Source: Paenibacillus_S sp043945595
Lineage (GTDB): Bacteria > Bacillota > Bacilli > Paenibacillales > NBRC-103111
Assembly: GCF_043945595.1 (NCBI RefSeq)
Contig: NZ_JBIFNP010000001.1
Span: forward strand, 5,518,001-5,582,000
Direction of reading: 5' to 3'
Length of the DNA: 64,000 bases
The notes below the pieces were generated by a model, which was given only the letters and a program-made list of their open reading frames with translations, made no database searches and was not told where the DNA came from. A program made the position numbers and the translations under genes. Shown piece by piece: positions 51,606 to 60,597 of the stretch (within the stretch, counting starts at the first letter, position 1; each line of letters opens with the position of its first letter).

Positions 51606-52629
51606 TTAAGCAGACGGCTTCGAGCCGGGCTCGATGCTGAACTTGACACCGGTCATTTCCTCGCTGAGCACCCATAACCTCTCGGCGAGCTCCGGATCGA
51701 TCGCCCAGGGCAGTACGCCCGGCCCCGGCGGGGCATCCGCCGGCACAGCCGGCGCAATATCGGCATCCTCGCAGTATACGCCTCCCCTGCCGTTCAGCTG
51801 CTCGCTGGCGGCACACCATACGCTGGCAGCCGCCCCCTGCTCGACGGTTTTGAATTCGCGGGACTTCTCGAAGGCGACCCGCCGTCCCTGCTCGTCCAGG
51901 GCGCCCAGGGCCCGCATCTCGTCGTCCGACAAATGACGGGATAGGTCTGTTACTATAGTGCCGGGATGCACTGAGAAGGCCCGTACGCCATGCGTGTATC
52001 CGCGCCGGTTCGAATGCTACGGTGAACAGCGCATTTGCCGACTTGGATTGGCCGTAGGCCTTCCACTTCTCGTACGCCGTGCGCTCGAAGTTCGGATCGT
52101 CCCACTGGATGCCGCTGAAGCGGAGGGCCCGTGAAGAAACCGCTACAACCCGCGCGTCCCCGGACTGCTTCAAGGCAGGCCAAAGCTGTGCCGTCAGCTG
52201 GAAATGTCCCAGATGATTGGTGGCGAACTGCGATTCATATCCTCTGGCATCGCGGCTAAGCGGAACGGCCATGATGCCCGCGCTTAGAATAAGCATGTCC
52301 AGCGACCTGCCTGAAGCCAGAAACTTCTTCGCAAACGCTTCGATGGAAGCCGGGTCCATCAAGTCCATCGTCTCCAGCTCCACGCGGGGCATACCGTCGA
52401 GGGAGGCGCGGGCTTTTTCCGGCGTACGGGCGGGCACGATCACGGACGCGCCCGCCTGTGCCAGAATCCGGACCGTCTCCAGGCCAAGGCCGGAATAGCC
52501 TCCCGTGACGATGGCGGTCTTACCGCTGAGATCGCGTCCGCCAAGCGCCTCCGCTGCGGTTGTTTCTTTGCCGAAGCCTGAAGGAATCGGCGCCTGCGGG
52601 GTTATTTTATATTGAGCATCTGTCTGCAT
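51606..52629 (-). CDS. Short-chain dehydrogenase/reductase (second pair), frameshifted
   Basis: SDR of about 340 residues, of the group similar to retinol dehydrogenase-like proteins. The cofactor motif TGGYSGLGLETV is near residues 42-53, LSAGIM near 120 and the active-site YGQSKSAN near 200. The first frame then degenerates (AFEPARIHAWRTG); a second frame resumes with the expected VRAFSVHPGTIVTDLSRHLSD and continues to TAA at 51606. The shift is near 52008. It follows a MerR gene with 19 bases between them and shares its promoter. Confidence 0.82.
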
Positions 52630-52648
52630 CGAAATTCTCCTCTCACGT

Positions 52649-53011
52649 TTAACGTTTCGTCATGCCCTGAAAATTGTCCAATTTATAGTTGATGATGTTT
52701 AAGGTTTCATTCATTTCCGCCAGTTGTGCCTGAAGATGCTTTTTATGCTCGTGCAGCACGGAATAGCAGGCCTCGTAATTTTGCTCTATCGAATAAGCGA
52801 TGTAGCGCTCAATCTCTTTCAATGGCATGTGCGTCCGCTTGAGATGCGTGACAAAGGTAAACCGGTCCAGGTCGCTGCTCGTATACTCGCGCTGCCCGTT
52901 CTTCTTTCGTCCGGGCGACGGCAGCAGCCCTATTTTCTCATAATAACGTATCGTATCGTAGCTGAGTCCCGTCCTGCTGGAGATGTCAGCGATCGAAAAT
53001 GTAGGCTCCAT
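52649..53011 (-). CDS. MerR-family transcriptional regulator (second pair)
   Basis: Regulator of 120 residues: winged helix with SIADISSRTGLSYDTIRYYEKIGLLP, then a dimerisation helix (LKRTHMPLKEIERYIAY). No metal-binding Cys cluster. ATG 53011 follows GGAGGAC. It is the first gene of a pair with an SDR, with a MerR-type promoter upstream. It is clearly related to the regulator at 40687 in length and plan. Confidence 0.88.
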   Translation of the reverse strand: MEPTFSIADISSRTGLSYDTIRYYEKIGLLPSPGRKKNGQREYTSSDLDRFTFVTHLKRTHMPLKEIERYIAYSIEQNYEACYSVLHEHKKHLQAQLAEMNETLNIINYKLDNFQGMTKR

Positions 53012-53067
53012 TTCTTGTCCTCCTCCATGGAATATCGAGTCGTATGGGCCGCGTCCGACTCTTCTGC

Positions 53068-53098
53068 ATCTTACAAGCTGGAGTATACTCCATGTCAA
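53068..53098 (-). promoter_or_regulatory. MerR-type promoter of the second pair
   Basis: On the minus strand: TTGACA (53098-53093), a 19-base spacer, TAAGAT (53073-53068). The perfect palindrome TGGAGTATACTCCA (53092-53079) starts directly after the -35. Same layout as at 40616, with a different operator sequence. Confidence 0.85.
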
Positions 53099-53168
53099 GC
53101 AGGCGTTCGTCTGGCAGTTATTAGGATGGCCTGGGTGCGGAGGCTTAAACCCATACGTTGTGCATAGG

Positions 53169-53293
53169 GAGGGGACCTGGATATGGGATTACAACCTCTG
53201 TTGAAATTCGTGTCATTTGAATAAGGCCAAGCGGTGCTGACACGAATTTCAAAGGCGGACGCTGACGCTTTTCCACCCCATATCCATCCCCTC
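53169..53293. repeat. Palindromic element, about 125 bp
   Basis: Outer arms GAGGGGACCTGGATATGGG and its near complement (2-base indel), inner arms TTGAAATTCGTGTCA/TGACACGAATTTCAA (perfect 15). It could form a long cruciform or hairpin. No coding capacity. It shares the short motif GTCCGCCTTTGAAAT (in inverse sense) with the neighbouring palindromic element. Confidence 0.7.
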
Positions 53294-53366
53294 TTCTGTT
53301 CTGCTTTTGTGCTGTCTTCTACCGTTCCGCTGCGCGGAATTTCGCTAATCCCTGTAATATTAAAAA

Positions 53367-53397
53367 AAGCTTTCGATCCTTGTCGGATCGAAAGCTT
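53367..53397 (-). terminator. Terminator hairpin with T tract, separated from its gene
   Basis: AAGCTTTCGATCC/GGATCGAAAGCTT with a five-base loop; on the minus strand followed by seven Ts. The same hairpin recurs at 53771-53800 next to the GH88 stop but without the T tract there. Confidence 0.75.
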
Positions 53398-53770
53398 AGG
53401 CTGTCGAGAAACCCGCCTTTAAGTGAAAAAGGAGCACAGACGCAGGGAGGCCACTGAAAAAGTCATTGCTACGAGTACGGAATATTCTTCCGATCGCTGT
53501 TGTCCCTGTATTTCTCTGATTATATTCCGCTTGTAGCGGTTGAAATCCAGGGACAAAGGCGAACGCTTACGCTTCTACAGAACATTTCCGTACCCTCCGT
53601 AAGTTTTTCAGTGGCCTCGACGCAGGTGGGGTATCTTCCGGAAGAGTTTACGTCCGCCTTTGAAATCGGTGAAAATCCCTTTAAATTTAATCCAATTCAC
53701 GGGTTTCAACAGCGGCTGGAGGAGGATACCCCACCGGAGTTTCACACAAAGTCAGGATTGCTCGACAAGC
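53398..53770. repeat. Larger palindromic element holding the nested 172-bp element
   Basis: GCTGTCGAG...GGTGGGGTATC in the left arm and GATACCCCACC...CTCGACAAGC in the right arm are imperfect inverted repeats (with TGAAATCGGTGAA/TTCACGGGTTTCA further in). The left arm is interrupted by the 172-bp element. Bounded on each side by a copy of the same 30-base hairpin. Confidence 0.65.
53447..53618 (+). mobile_element. 172-bp MITE-like element, copy 2
   Basis: Perfect 15-bp terminal inverted repeats GAGGCCACTGAAAAA/TTTTTCAGTGGCCTC. GACGCAGG occurs immediately outside both ends (53439-53446 and 53619-53626), an 8-bp target duplication. Length equals copy 1 exactly and only a few bases differ. No ORF. 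It is probably moved by a transposase supplied elsewhere. Confidence 0.87.
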
Positions 53771-53800
53771 AGCTTTCGATCCTTGTCGGATCGAAAGCTT
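53771..53800 (-). repeat. Second copy of the terminator hairpin, next to GH88
   Basis: Same 30-base palindrome as at 53367, six bases after the GH88 stop. Without a T tract on the minus side it is probably a weak terminator. Confidence 0.7.
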
Positions 53801-53805
53801 GCCGG

Positions 53806-54939
53806 CTACCAGAAACGCTCCGTCCGGCCCTTCAACCGGCTGAGCCCCTCGACGAAGAAATAATCTCCGTAGATGAGCGGCACATCGACGTTCTTGCCTT
53901 CCGGATAATGACTCGTGCCATGCAGCACAAGGCCTTCCTCCTGATCGTCATCCCAGGCACCGTAATTGGTGTACAGGGAGTGCAGAATAGCCTCGCCCGC
54001 CTTGCGGTAGCTCGCGGATTCCAGCGGATCGACCTGATCGGCGATTAGAAGCATCCCGCAGGCGGCGCAAGCTCCCGCCGACGTATCGCGGTATTTGGTG
54101 ATTTCCTCCGGCAGGCGGAAATCCCAATGCGGCACATGATCCTCCGGCAGCTGCGAGATGAAAAAGTGCGCTACCCGCTTCGCCGCCTGCAAATACCGTT
54201 CGTCGCCGGTGTACTGGTAGCTCAGCGCCATGCCGTAAATTGCCCAGGATGCGCCGCGCGACCAAGCGGATTCCGGCGCGAAGCCCTGTCCGCCCCACGC
54301 TTCCACCCGTTCGCCGGTCTGCGCATCGAAGCGGACAATATGATAGACCGAGCCGTCCGGCCGGATGAAATGCTTCAGAACCGTATCCGCATGTTCAATC
54401 GCCAAATGCTTAAAGCGCGGATCGCCGGTCTGCTCGGAAGCCCAGTATAGAATCGGCAAATTCATCAGGCAGTCGATGATCGCGATGCCCGAATTGTCCT
54501 CGCCTTCCCGCCAAGGATTCCATGCCCTAATAAAGTTCCCCTTTACGTTAAAGCGTGCAGCCAGCAAATTTGCAGCCAGCAGCGCGCGGCGTTTCGCATC
54601 CTCGGCTCCAAGCAATTTGTAGCGCGCCACGCTGGTTAAGGTCCACATGAACCCGATATCGTGGTCCAGCTTGTAATAATCGGCCACGACCTGATCCAGC
54701 TGCTGCTCGCACTGCTCCGCAATCGCTTTAAGCTGCTCGTCCCCGGTTTCCCGGTACAGCAGCCACAGGAGCCCCGGCCAAAAACCGGCCGTCCACCAAT
54801 AAGCCGGCTCCAGCACGTACGATCCGTTCACACTGGCGTGCGGAAAGCTCGCCCCGATTCTGCGGCTGGTCCGGTTCACCTTCTTGACCGTCTGCTCCCA
54901 TGCTTCGTCTACCCATGCGTTCGTCTCCAATGAACTCAT
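53806..54939 (-). CDS. Unsaturated glucuronyl hydrolase, GH88 family
   Basis: Cytoplasmic enzyme of 377 residues that removes the unsaturated uronic acid left by polysaccharide lyases. Two conserved Asp positions are visible in LDHDIGFMW (near 95) and IIDCLMNLP (near 155), with GQGFAPESAWSRGASWAIYG and DTSAGACAACGML as further family blocks. There is no signal peptide, as expected. ATG 54939 is preferred over one six codons upstream because of GAGGGGGAA. It is last in a locus with a lyase, two-component system and sugar importer, which supports use of glycosaminoglycan-like oligosaccharides. Confidence 0.9.
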   Translation of the reverse strand: MSSLETNAWVDEAWEQTVKKVNRTSRRIGASFPHASVNGSYVLEPAYWWTAGFWPGLLWLLYRETGDEQLKAIAEQCEQQLDQVVADYYKLDHDIGFMWTLTSVARYKLLGAEDAKRRALLAANLLAARFNVKGNFIRAWNPWREGEDNSGIAIIDCLMNLPILYWASEQTGDPRFKHLAIEHADTVLKHFIRPDGSVYHIVRFDAQTGERVEAWGGQGFAPESAWSRGASWAIYGMALSYQYTGDERYLQAAKRVAHFFISQLPEDHVPHWDFRLPEEITKYRDTSAGACAACGMLLIADQVDPLESASYRKAGEAILHSLYTNYGAWDDDQEEGLVLHGTSHYPEGKNVDVPLIYGDYFFVEGLSRLKGRTERFW

Positions 54940-55025
54940 TCCTGTCTTCCCCCTCATCCTGATTCAAACTTTTTTCCGCCAAGTCCCTTGCCGATTCCAG
55001 CTTGCTTCCCGGCAGTCTCCAGCCT

Positions 55026-56882
55026 CTATGCAAAATAAAAGCTCAGCTGCGTTTTCAAGCGTTTCTCCGGCTGCAGCACCTTGAAGTCGATCGCGTAGAC
55101 ATCCTGCCGTACGCCGAAATGATCGTAAAATTCCAGCTTCTGCACGTGCGGCTGCAGCTGCTTGTGATCGTATTGGATCACCAGACTGTGATCCCGGCCC
55201 GGGATAATCAGCTGCTCGCCCGATACATCCGGCTCCAGCATGGTAATGAACCGCTCGATCAGACTTTCCGGCGTTTCGGTGAATGCATAGGTGTCCTCAA
55301 GCACCAGCACCGGCTGCTCTTTCTTGCTCCAGTGGAACGTGCGGGTCAGCTGCTTCAAGGTCTTCTGCCCGTAAGCTGCCGCGAGCTCCAGCTGCAGCCG
55401 CTCTGTCTCCTTATTCAAAGGGACATACGCGGATTGGGCGCGGTACTCTTCGCCCTCCTGCTGGAATTTCCCGTTAATGATCGGAACGGAGTGGCCCTGG
55501 GAGCCGTTGCACAAATATTCGTACCGCCCGGCCCCGAAATACTCCTGCGTATACATCCCGCTGCCCAGATCGGCGAGGAATGTTTCGCCCTGGGCGTGAA
55601 CAATAAAATGCCCTACGTCGTTATGATTATGCGGCTCCGCATTATGACCGCCCTTGGCGGCAAAGCAATAGGTGCCCGAAGCATTCACATGTCTGGAGAC
55701 CAGCCACTGGGCATCCTCGAGGTAGTAAGAGGCCTCGCCCCAAGGCTGCGCCGCTGCCGCCTTCTCCGGCCGAAACCATAAGATATTGCGCAGCGCCGTT
55801 GCCCAGCGGTGGCAATGATCCTCCGTATATGCGGTCCGCAGAGAAGCATCGGGAATGAAGACGTCCGGATAAATCCGGTTCAAATAATGGGTCAGCCCCA
55901 TATGAATGCGCGTATCCGGCAAGGAGTCCGAGAAATTGACCACCGACGTCCCGCTCATAAAGCATTTTTGCTGAAATAAAGCGATGCGGTGCACCTTCTC
56001 GTCGGAAAATAAATGGATCGCCCCGCCGGTCCGCTTCTTCAGCAGGTCGGCGAAAAAGACGAAAAAGCCAAACCCGTAATACCAGTACCCGTACCCCTCT
56101 GTCGTGGCTCCGTCCTCCTTGAAGCCCTGGAGGTAGCATTCCATCGTCCCGAGCACCCGCTCCAGAATGACGGCCAGATCCTCCTCGTCCGTCATCAAGT
56201 GCAGCGCCGCGGCCCCAATCGAGCCGGAGCATACCGCGGCCCAATTATGAGTGGCCGTCTCCCAATGGAACGGGCCCTGGTGCAGGTAGGGCCAGAACAG
56301 CCGGCGGTATACCTCGTGCCGTATCCGGTTGCGCAGCAATAGAGGCAGCCGGTTCCCGGTCAGCCTCAAAATTTCGCTCAGCGCAAATCCGGTTTCCGCC
56401 GCGAACAGATCGATGACCGAAGCGTTCCCCTTCAGGTCCGCGGACGGATCGTTCAACGCATAGGCGGCTTCCGTGACCGTTTCCGGCGTTGTGCCGACAT
56501 GAGCCGGCAAGCACCATGTATATTCGCTGCAGATATTCCAAATTGTCTCCTGCAGCGCCTCCTGCAATTCTTCGCGCTCCGGCTCCAGCAGGGACAGGAT
56601 TGCGAACGTATTCAATCTTTTGCGTCTCTCAAAATATGGCCTCTCGTATTCCAGCCGCGTCCCCTGCTCCGTAAACAACCGGAAGAGGGCATACGGCAGC
56701 TCGGGCATAGGCTGTTGAAGCAGCGCCTCTCCTTCCGCACGGATCTCATCCAGCAGCGGACGGTAAGCCGCGTCCTGTGCAATGCGGCTCCACTCTTGCG
56801 GCGAGCTGTCGGCAGGAAGGAAGAACGACGCGCTTTCTTCGGAATGATTTTTCAACAAGGATGCTATTTCTGTACGATTCAT
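55026..56882 (-). CDS. Heparinase II/III-like polysaccharide lyase
   Basis: Lyase of 618 residues with an alpha-toroid N-terminal part (LPYALFRLFTEQGTRLEYERPYFERRK, HWETATHNWAAVCSGSIG) and a C-terminal beta-sandwich holding GGHNAEPHNHNDVGHF (near 425), the hallmark catalytic and metal region of heparinase II/III-like enzymes. No signal peptide, so it acts on imported oligosaccharides. It lies between the response regulator and GH88 genes with short gaps on the same strand. Candidates are oligo-alginate, heparin or chondroitin-like substrates; the fold alone does not decide. Confidence 0.88.
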   Translation of the reverse strand: MNRTEIASLLKNHSEESASFFLPADSSPQEWSRIAQDAAYRPLLDEIRAEGEALLQQPMPELPYALFRLFTEQGTRLEYERPYFERRKRLNTFAILSLLEPEREELQEALQETIWNICSEYTWCLPAHVGTTPETVTEAAYALNDPSADLKGNASVIDLFAAETGFALSEILRLTGNRLPLLLRNRIRHEVYRRLFWPYLHQGPFHWETATHNWAAVCSGSIGAAALHLMTDEEDLAVILERVLGTMECYLQGFKEDGATTEGYGYWYYGFGFFVFFADLLKKRTGGAIHLFSDEKVHRIALFQQKCFMSGTSVVNFSDSLPDTRIHMGLTHYLNRIYPDVFIPDASLRTAYTEDHCHRWATALRNILWFRPEKAAAAQPWGEASYYLEDAQWLVSRHVNASGTYCFAAKGGHNAEPHNHNDVGHFIVHAQGETFLADLGSGMYTQEYFGAGRYEYLCNGSQGHSVPIINGKFQQEGEEYRAQSAYVPLNKETERLQLELAAAYGQKTLKQLTRTFHWSKKEQPVLVLEDTYAFTETPESLIERFITMLEPDVSGEQLIIPGRDHSLVIQYDHKQLQPHVQKLEFYDHFGVRQDVYAIDFKVLQPEKRLKTQLSFYFA

Positions 56883-56970
56883 CTTGACCTCCGCAGCATG
56901 ACGTAGTGGTTTCTCTACTGTTCATACTACTGATTTCCAGCATGCAAGCCGTACTATTATTTTGACTACT

Positions 56971-58584
56971 TCAGGATGTTTTTTGACCTCTATACTCCAC
57001 AGGCGTAACGCCGACGGACGATTTAAATATTTTTATAAAATAGCTTTGATTATCATAGCCCAGCATTTCGCATATCTTGCCTACCGGATGGCTGGTCTGA
57101 TCCAGCAGCTCCTTGGCCCGGTTCATCTTCATCCGGGTCACGTATTCAATGAACGTTTCCCCGGTTTCCTTCTTGAACAGACGGCTGAAATAGCTGCTGT
57201 TCAGGAACAGATGGTCCGCTACCTCCTCCAGGCTGATCCGTTTATCGAGATGCAGCGACACGTAATGGCACGCCTCCACCACCTCGGACCGCTTGCTCTG
57301 CTCCCATATCTCGCCCGCCAGCGTCATCACGGACTGAAAATGCTCAACCAGCCAATGCTCCAGCTCTACCAGCGAATCGATCTCCAAGATCTCCTTGTGC
57401 AAAATATCCACCGCATACGTGGAACGGAAATATTGCAGCGACTGCAGCTTCAGCTTGAGATCGAGCAGCAGCTTGAGCACCCAGTCCTTCACCTTCTCCG
57501 GAGGGAACGTATGTTCCTTCAAGAAGTCGATCCAGTGTTTGACGGTCGGCACGATCTGGTCCGTCTTTTTCTCGATCATCATTTCTCTGAACTCGGTGCT
57601 CGCCTGGTCGTACCACGAAAACAAATCCATATTGCCTTCCATATAGGCCCGCTGCTTAGTAATGGAGCCTTCCTCCACATAAAAGCGCTGGATACCTGCA
57701 GACAACAGCCCGTTCAGCGAGGCTTTAATTTCCTCCGGCTGATGGCATACCTCGCCTATGATGAACGACATTGATATTTTCAAATATTTGCGGACCGCCT
57801 GCTGGATTTCCCGCATCCGTTCTACAGCTTTGTCGTACGGATTGATTTTGAGCGTAGGCTGAAAAGGAAACAGGTAGAACGACTCCTTCGTCCCGTAGGC
57901 AAAATGAACGACCGGGGAGGCTTCCTGACCGATGATCTCGCTGATCACATTATAGATCGCAAAGCGCAGAATATCGTCCGACATGAACCGCTGCTTGGCG
58001 AGCCGGTACCTGTCGATGAAGCCCAGGATAGGGAGGCATGCTCTGCCCTCCAGCTCCAGATGGAACGCACTGGCCTCGCTCAGCCAATTGTGGCGGTCGA
58101 GAATCGGCTCCTGCATCGTTTTGCGTATGAATTTCTCTTTCATCAGCTCCTTGTTCCGGTCGACCATATGCTGGAGCTGATGCTGATGGGACTGCACGCG
58201 GTCCTCCTGGTCGAGGCTCTCCTTAAACTGCAGCAGCAGCTTCTCGAGATCGGCCGGGTTCAGCGTATCCTTCAGCACATAGTCCTGCACATTGAGTCTT
58301 AGTGCCTGCTGCGCGTAATGAAACTCGTTATGGCAGGACAGGATAGCCACCCGCAGATTCGGCTTCCGCTCCTTCAGCTGGCCGATCAGCTCCAATCCGT
58401 TCATCTTCGGCATGCCGATGTCGGTAATGAGAATATCCGGCATACTGCTTTCCGCCTGCTCCAGAGCGACGGCACCGTTCTCGTACGTTCCGGCAAGCTC
58501 CAATCCATAATGCTCCCATGGAATTGATGCCGACAAAAATTCCAGCACCGGATAATCGTCATCTACAAGCATCACCTTATACAT
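56971..58584 (-). CDS. Response regulator, YesN-like (REC plus AraC HTH)
   Basis: Regulator of 537 residues: N-terminal receiver (MLVDDDYPVLEFLS, phospho-Asp in DILITDIGMPKMNG), a central linker of about 280 residues and a C-terminal AraC double helix-turn-helix (ISLEEVADHLFLNSSYFSRLFKKETG, IEYVTRMKMNRAKELL). It overlaps the kinase gene by eight bases, so the pair is co-translated. It probably activates the importer and enzyme genes on the same strand when the kinase senses the sugar. Confidence 0.92.
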   Translation of the reverse strand: MYKVMLVDDDYPVLEFLSASIPWEHYGLELAGTYENGAVALEQAESSMPDILITDIGMPKMNGLELIGQLKERKPNLRVAILSCHNEFHYAQQALRLNVQDYVLKDTLNPADLEKLLLQFKESLDQEDRVQSHQHQLQHMVDRNKELMKEKFIRKTMQEPILDRHNWLSEASAFHLELEGRACLPILGFIDRYRLAKQRFMSDDILRFAIYNVISEIIGQEASPVVHFAYGTKESFYLFPFQPTLKINPYDKAVERMREIQQAVRKYLKISMSFIIGEVCHQPEEIKASLNGLLSAGIQRFYVEEGSITKQRAYMEGNMDLFSWYDQASTEFREMMIEKKTDQIVPTVKHWIDFLKEHTFPPEKVKDWVLKLLLDLKLKLQSLQYFRSTYAVDILHKEILEIDSLVELEHWLVEHFQSVMTLAGEIWEQSKRSEVVEACHYVSLHLDKRISLEEVADHLFLNSSYFSRLFKKETGETFIEYVTRMKMNRAKELLDQTSHPVGKICEMLGYDNQSYFIKIFKSSVGVTPVEYRGQKTS

Positions 58585-60406
58585 GAGCGGGAACCACCTC
58601 CGTCTGGGGAATGACCATCGTGATCCGGGTCCCTTCGCCCGGTTTGCTGTCGATCTGCATATCGAATGCTTCCCCGTAAGTCATCCGCATCCGCTCATAC
58701 ACATTCGACAGCCCTATGCTTGAAAAGCCTTTGCGCGATTCCATCTGCTGCCTCCGTTCGTCTCGCGATGCCAGGCTGGCCCGCAGCTGCTGCAGCGTGT
58801 CGCCCGGTATGCCTGTCCCATTGTCTTCTACTGCAATCCACAGCTTCGATTCATCCATCCAAGCTTCCAGCCTGATCGTTCCGGCAGATTGATTGAGACC
58901 GTGAATCAAAGCATTTTCAATTAAAGGCTGAAGGAAAAAGCGAGGCACCTTCACGAGGAAGGCATCCGACGACACATCCACCTCCAGCTGTACCTTGTCC
59001 TTCTGGCGCATATTCATCAGCTGCGTATAATCCATGACCATTTCCACTTCTTCGTGCAGGGAAATCGTCCCTTTATCCTGGTTGATCGTCATGCGCAGCA
59101 GCTTGGACAGCGAGCCGATCATTTCCGCGCTTTCCCGGTCTCCCCGGAACATGACCTTCATCCGAATCGAATTCAGCACGTTGAACAAGAAGTGGGGGTT
59201 GATCTGCGCCTGCAGCATATCCAGCTCCGCCTGGCGCTTGCGCGCCTGTGTCATCGATACTTCGGCAATCATCTCTTTGATCCGGTCCAGCATCTGGTCG
59301 AACAAATAACCGAGACGGCCGATCTCGTCCTCGCCCCGGATATGGGTGCGCGTCTCCAGATCGCCCCGCTGCACCGTCAGCGCCACCTTGCCTAACCGAA
59401 CAAGCGGCTTCGTGAAGGTGCTGAGCAGATAAAGCAGCAGCAGGAGAAAGATAATAAACGAGACGACTTGAAAGACGAAGACTTTGTTGAAAATACTGCT
59501 GATTTTAAAAATCGCCTTCTTATAAGGCGTCAAGGAGACGACCTTCCAGCCTGTTAAAGTCATCGGCTTCTGGGTAATCAAATAGTCCTCATGGTCGACC
59601 TGCACGATATCGGACGAAATGGGAAGCGAATCACTGCTTATGTCCGCGTACGGGAATGAGCTTCCGATTTTGGCCGAATCATTGCTTGAAATGATCCTGT
59701 TGTTCGCATCCAGAATCATAAACTCCTGATTATCGGCAAGCCGCTCGAAGTTCTGGTTCACTTGATTTTCCATAATGGTAACCATGATATAACCGTATAT
59801 GGCAGACCCTTCGCCCCGGAGCGTACGCACGACCGACATCTGATACGGATTGTTGGTCTTCTCTGACCGGAACATGGTCGGCGTGGTGCCTACCCAATAC
59901 GATTGAAATCCGTACAATTTACTCAGCTGCCCGAACCAGGGCTCCTTCGTCAGGTTGAGGGGATTATATTCATCAATTTCATAATTCGCATAATAAGACC
60001 CGTTCGTTAACAGAATGGTAACGTAAACCTTTTCGCCGGCCATGGTAATATTATCGATTTGCTTAATGATTTTATTCTTGTCGGCAAACCGGTCGTACTC
60101 TGCGGTCGGCCCCGTATACTGCTTGCCGGAAACGTCCGCCTTAAAGATAGAATCCAGCTCGGGATCCATATGAATGGTGTTAGCGACATTCAACATGTAC
60201 TTGAATGAATTCGTCACATAATTATTAACCAGCAGCAGCGATTCCTGCGAATTGGAGATCGCCTGTTCTTTGACCGCATCCTGCGTCAAATAATTGTAAA
60301 CTGCAAGCGTAATGCAGGCTGGAATCAAAATACAGGTAATCGAAGCCATCATCAATTTAAAACGAAACGACCGTGAAAACAGCCATCTGCGAAATGAGGT
60401 TTGCAG
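58577..60406 (-). CDS. Sensor histidine kinase, YesM-like, CTG start inferred
   Basis: Membrane sensor kinase of about 610 residues: membrane helix 1 (about 20-40), extracytoplasmic sensor (about 45-300), helix 2 (about 305-325), HAMP (about 330-380), HisKA_7TMR/His_kinase domain (QAQINPHFLFNVLNSI, phospho-His) and HATPase (ENALIHGLNQ, GTGIPGDTL). The first ATG region (60349-60355) lacks a binding site and the usual basic start. AGGAGG at 60413-60418 is 6-8 bases before an in-frame CTG at 60404-60406, which adds the basic stretch SFRRWLFSRSFRFK. CTG is rare, so this is inference; TTG at 60355 is the alternative. Confidence 0.87.
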   Translation of the reverse strand: MQTSFRRWLFSRSFRFKLMMASITCILIPACITLAVYNYLTQDAVKEQAISNSQESLLLVNNYVTNSFKYMLNVANTIHMDPELDSIFKADVSGKQYTGPTAEYDRFADKNKIIKQIDNITMAGEKVYVTILLTNGSYYANYEIDEYNPLNLTKEPWFGQLSKLYGFQSYWVGTTPTMFRSEKTNNPYQMSVVRTLRGEGSAIYGYIMVTIMENQVNQNFERLADNQEFMILDANNRIISSNDSAKIGSSFPYADISSDSLPISSDIVQVDHEDYLITQKPMTLTGWKVVSLTPYKKAIFKISSIFNKVFVFQVVSFIIFLLLLLYLLSTFTKPLVRLGKVALTVQRGDLETRTHIRGEDEIGRLGYLFDQMLDRIKEMIAEVSMTQARKRQAELDMLQAQINPHFLFNVLNSIRMKVMFRGDRESAEMIGSLSKLLRMTINQDKGTISLHEEVEMVMDYTQLMNMRQKDKVQLEVDVSSDAFLVKVPRFFLQPLIENALIHGLNQSAGTIRLEAWMDESKLWIAVEDNGTGIPGDTLQQLRASLASRDERRQQMESRKGFSSIGLSNVYERMRMTYGEAFDMQIDSKPGEGTRITMVIPQTEVVPAHV

Positions 60407-60539
60407 CGCAACCGCCTCCTAACATGGAAATTCCTCAAGAAGTACGCCGGAAGCAGGCATGAGCAGGATCAACCCCGCATCTTTCGCCGAAGACTGCCGA
60501 ATGGAACTATCGAAGCATGATAACCTTCTCCAGACGCAA

Positions 60540-60570
60540 AAGAGAGGGGTAGGCTTGAACCTTCCCCCTC
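60540..60570 (-). terminator. Weak terminator after the binding protein gene
   Basis: On the minus strand: GAGGGGGAAGG pairs imperfectly with CCTACCCCTC around a short loop, followed by TCTTTTG. It may reduce but not abolish read-through into the kinase gene. Confidence 0.5.
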
Positions 60571-60597
60571 ATACTTCTGTTGTAGCTCTATTATAGC

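Noticed and set aside
53500..54048. 182-codon open frame across the 172-bp element and GH88 end
   Set aside because: It runs through repeat DNA and the opposite strand of GH88; no coding evidence.
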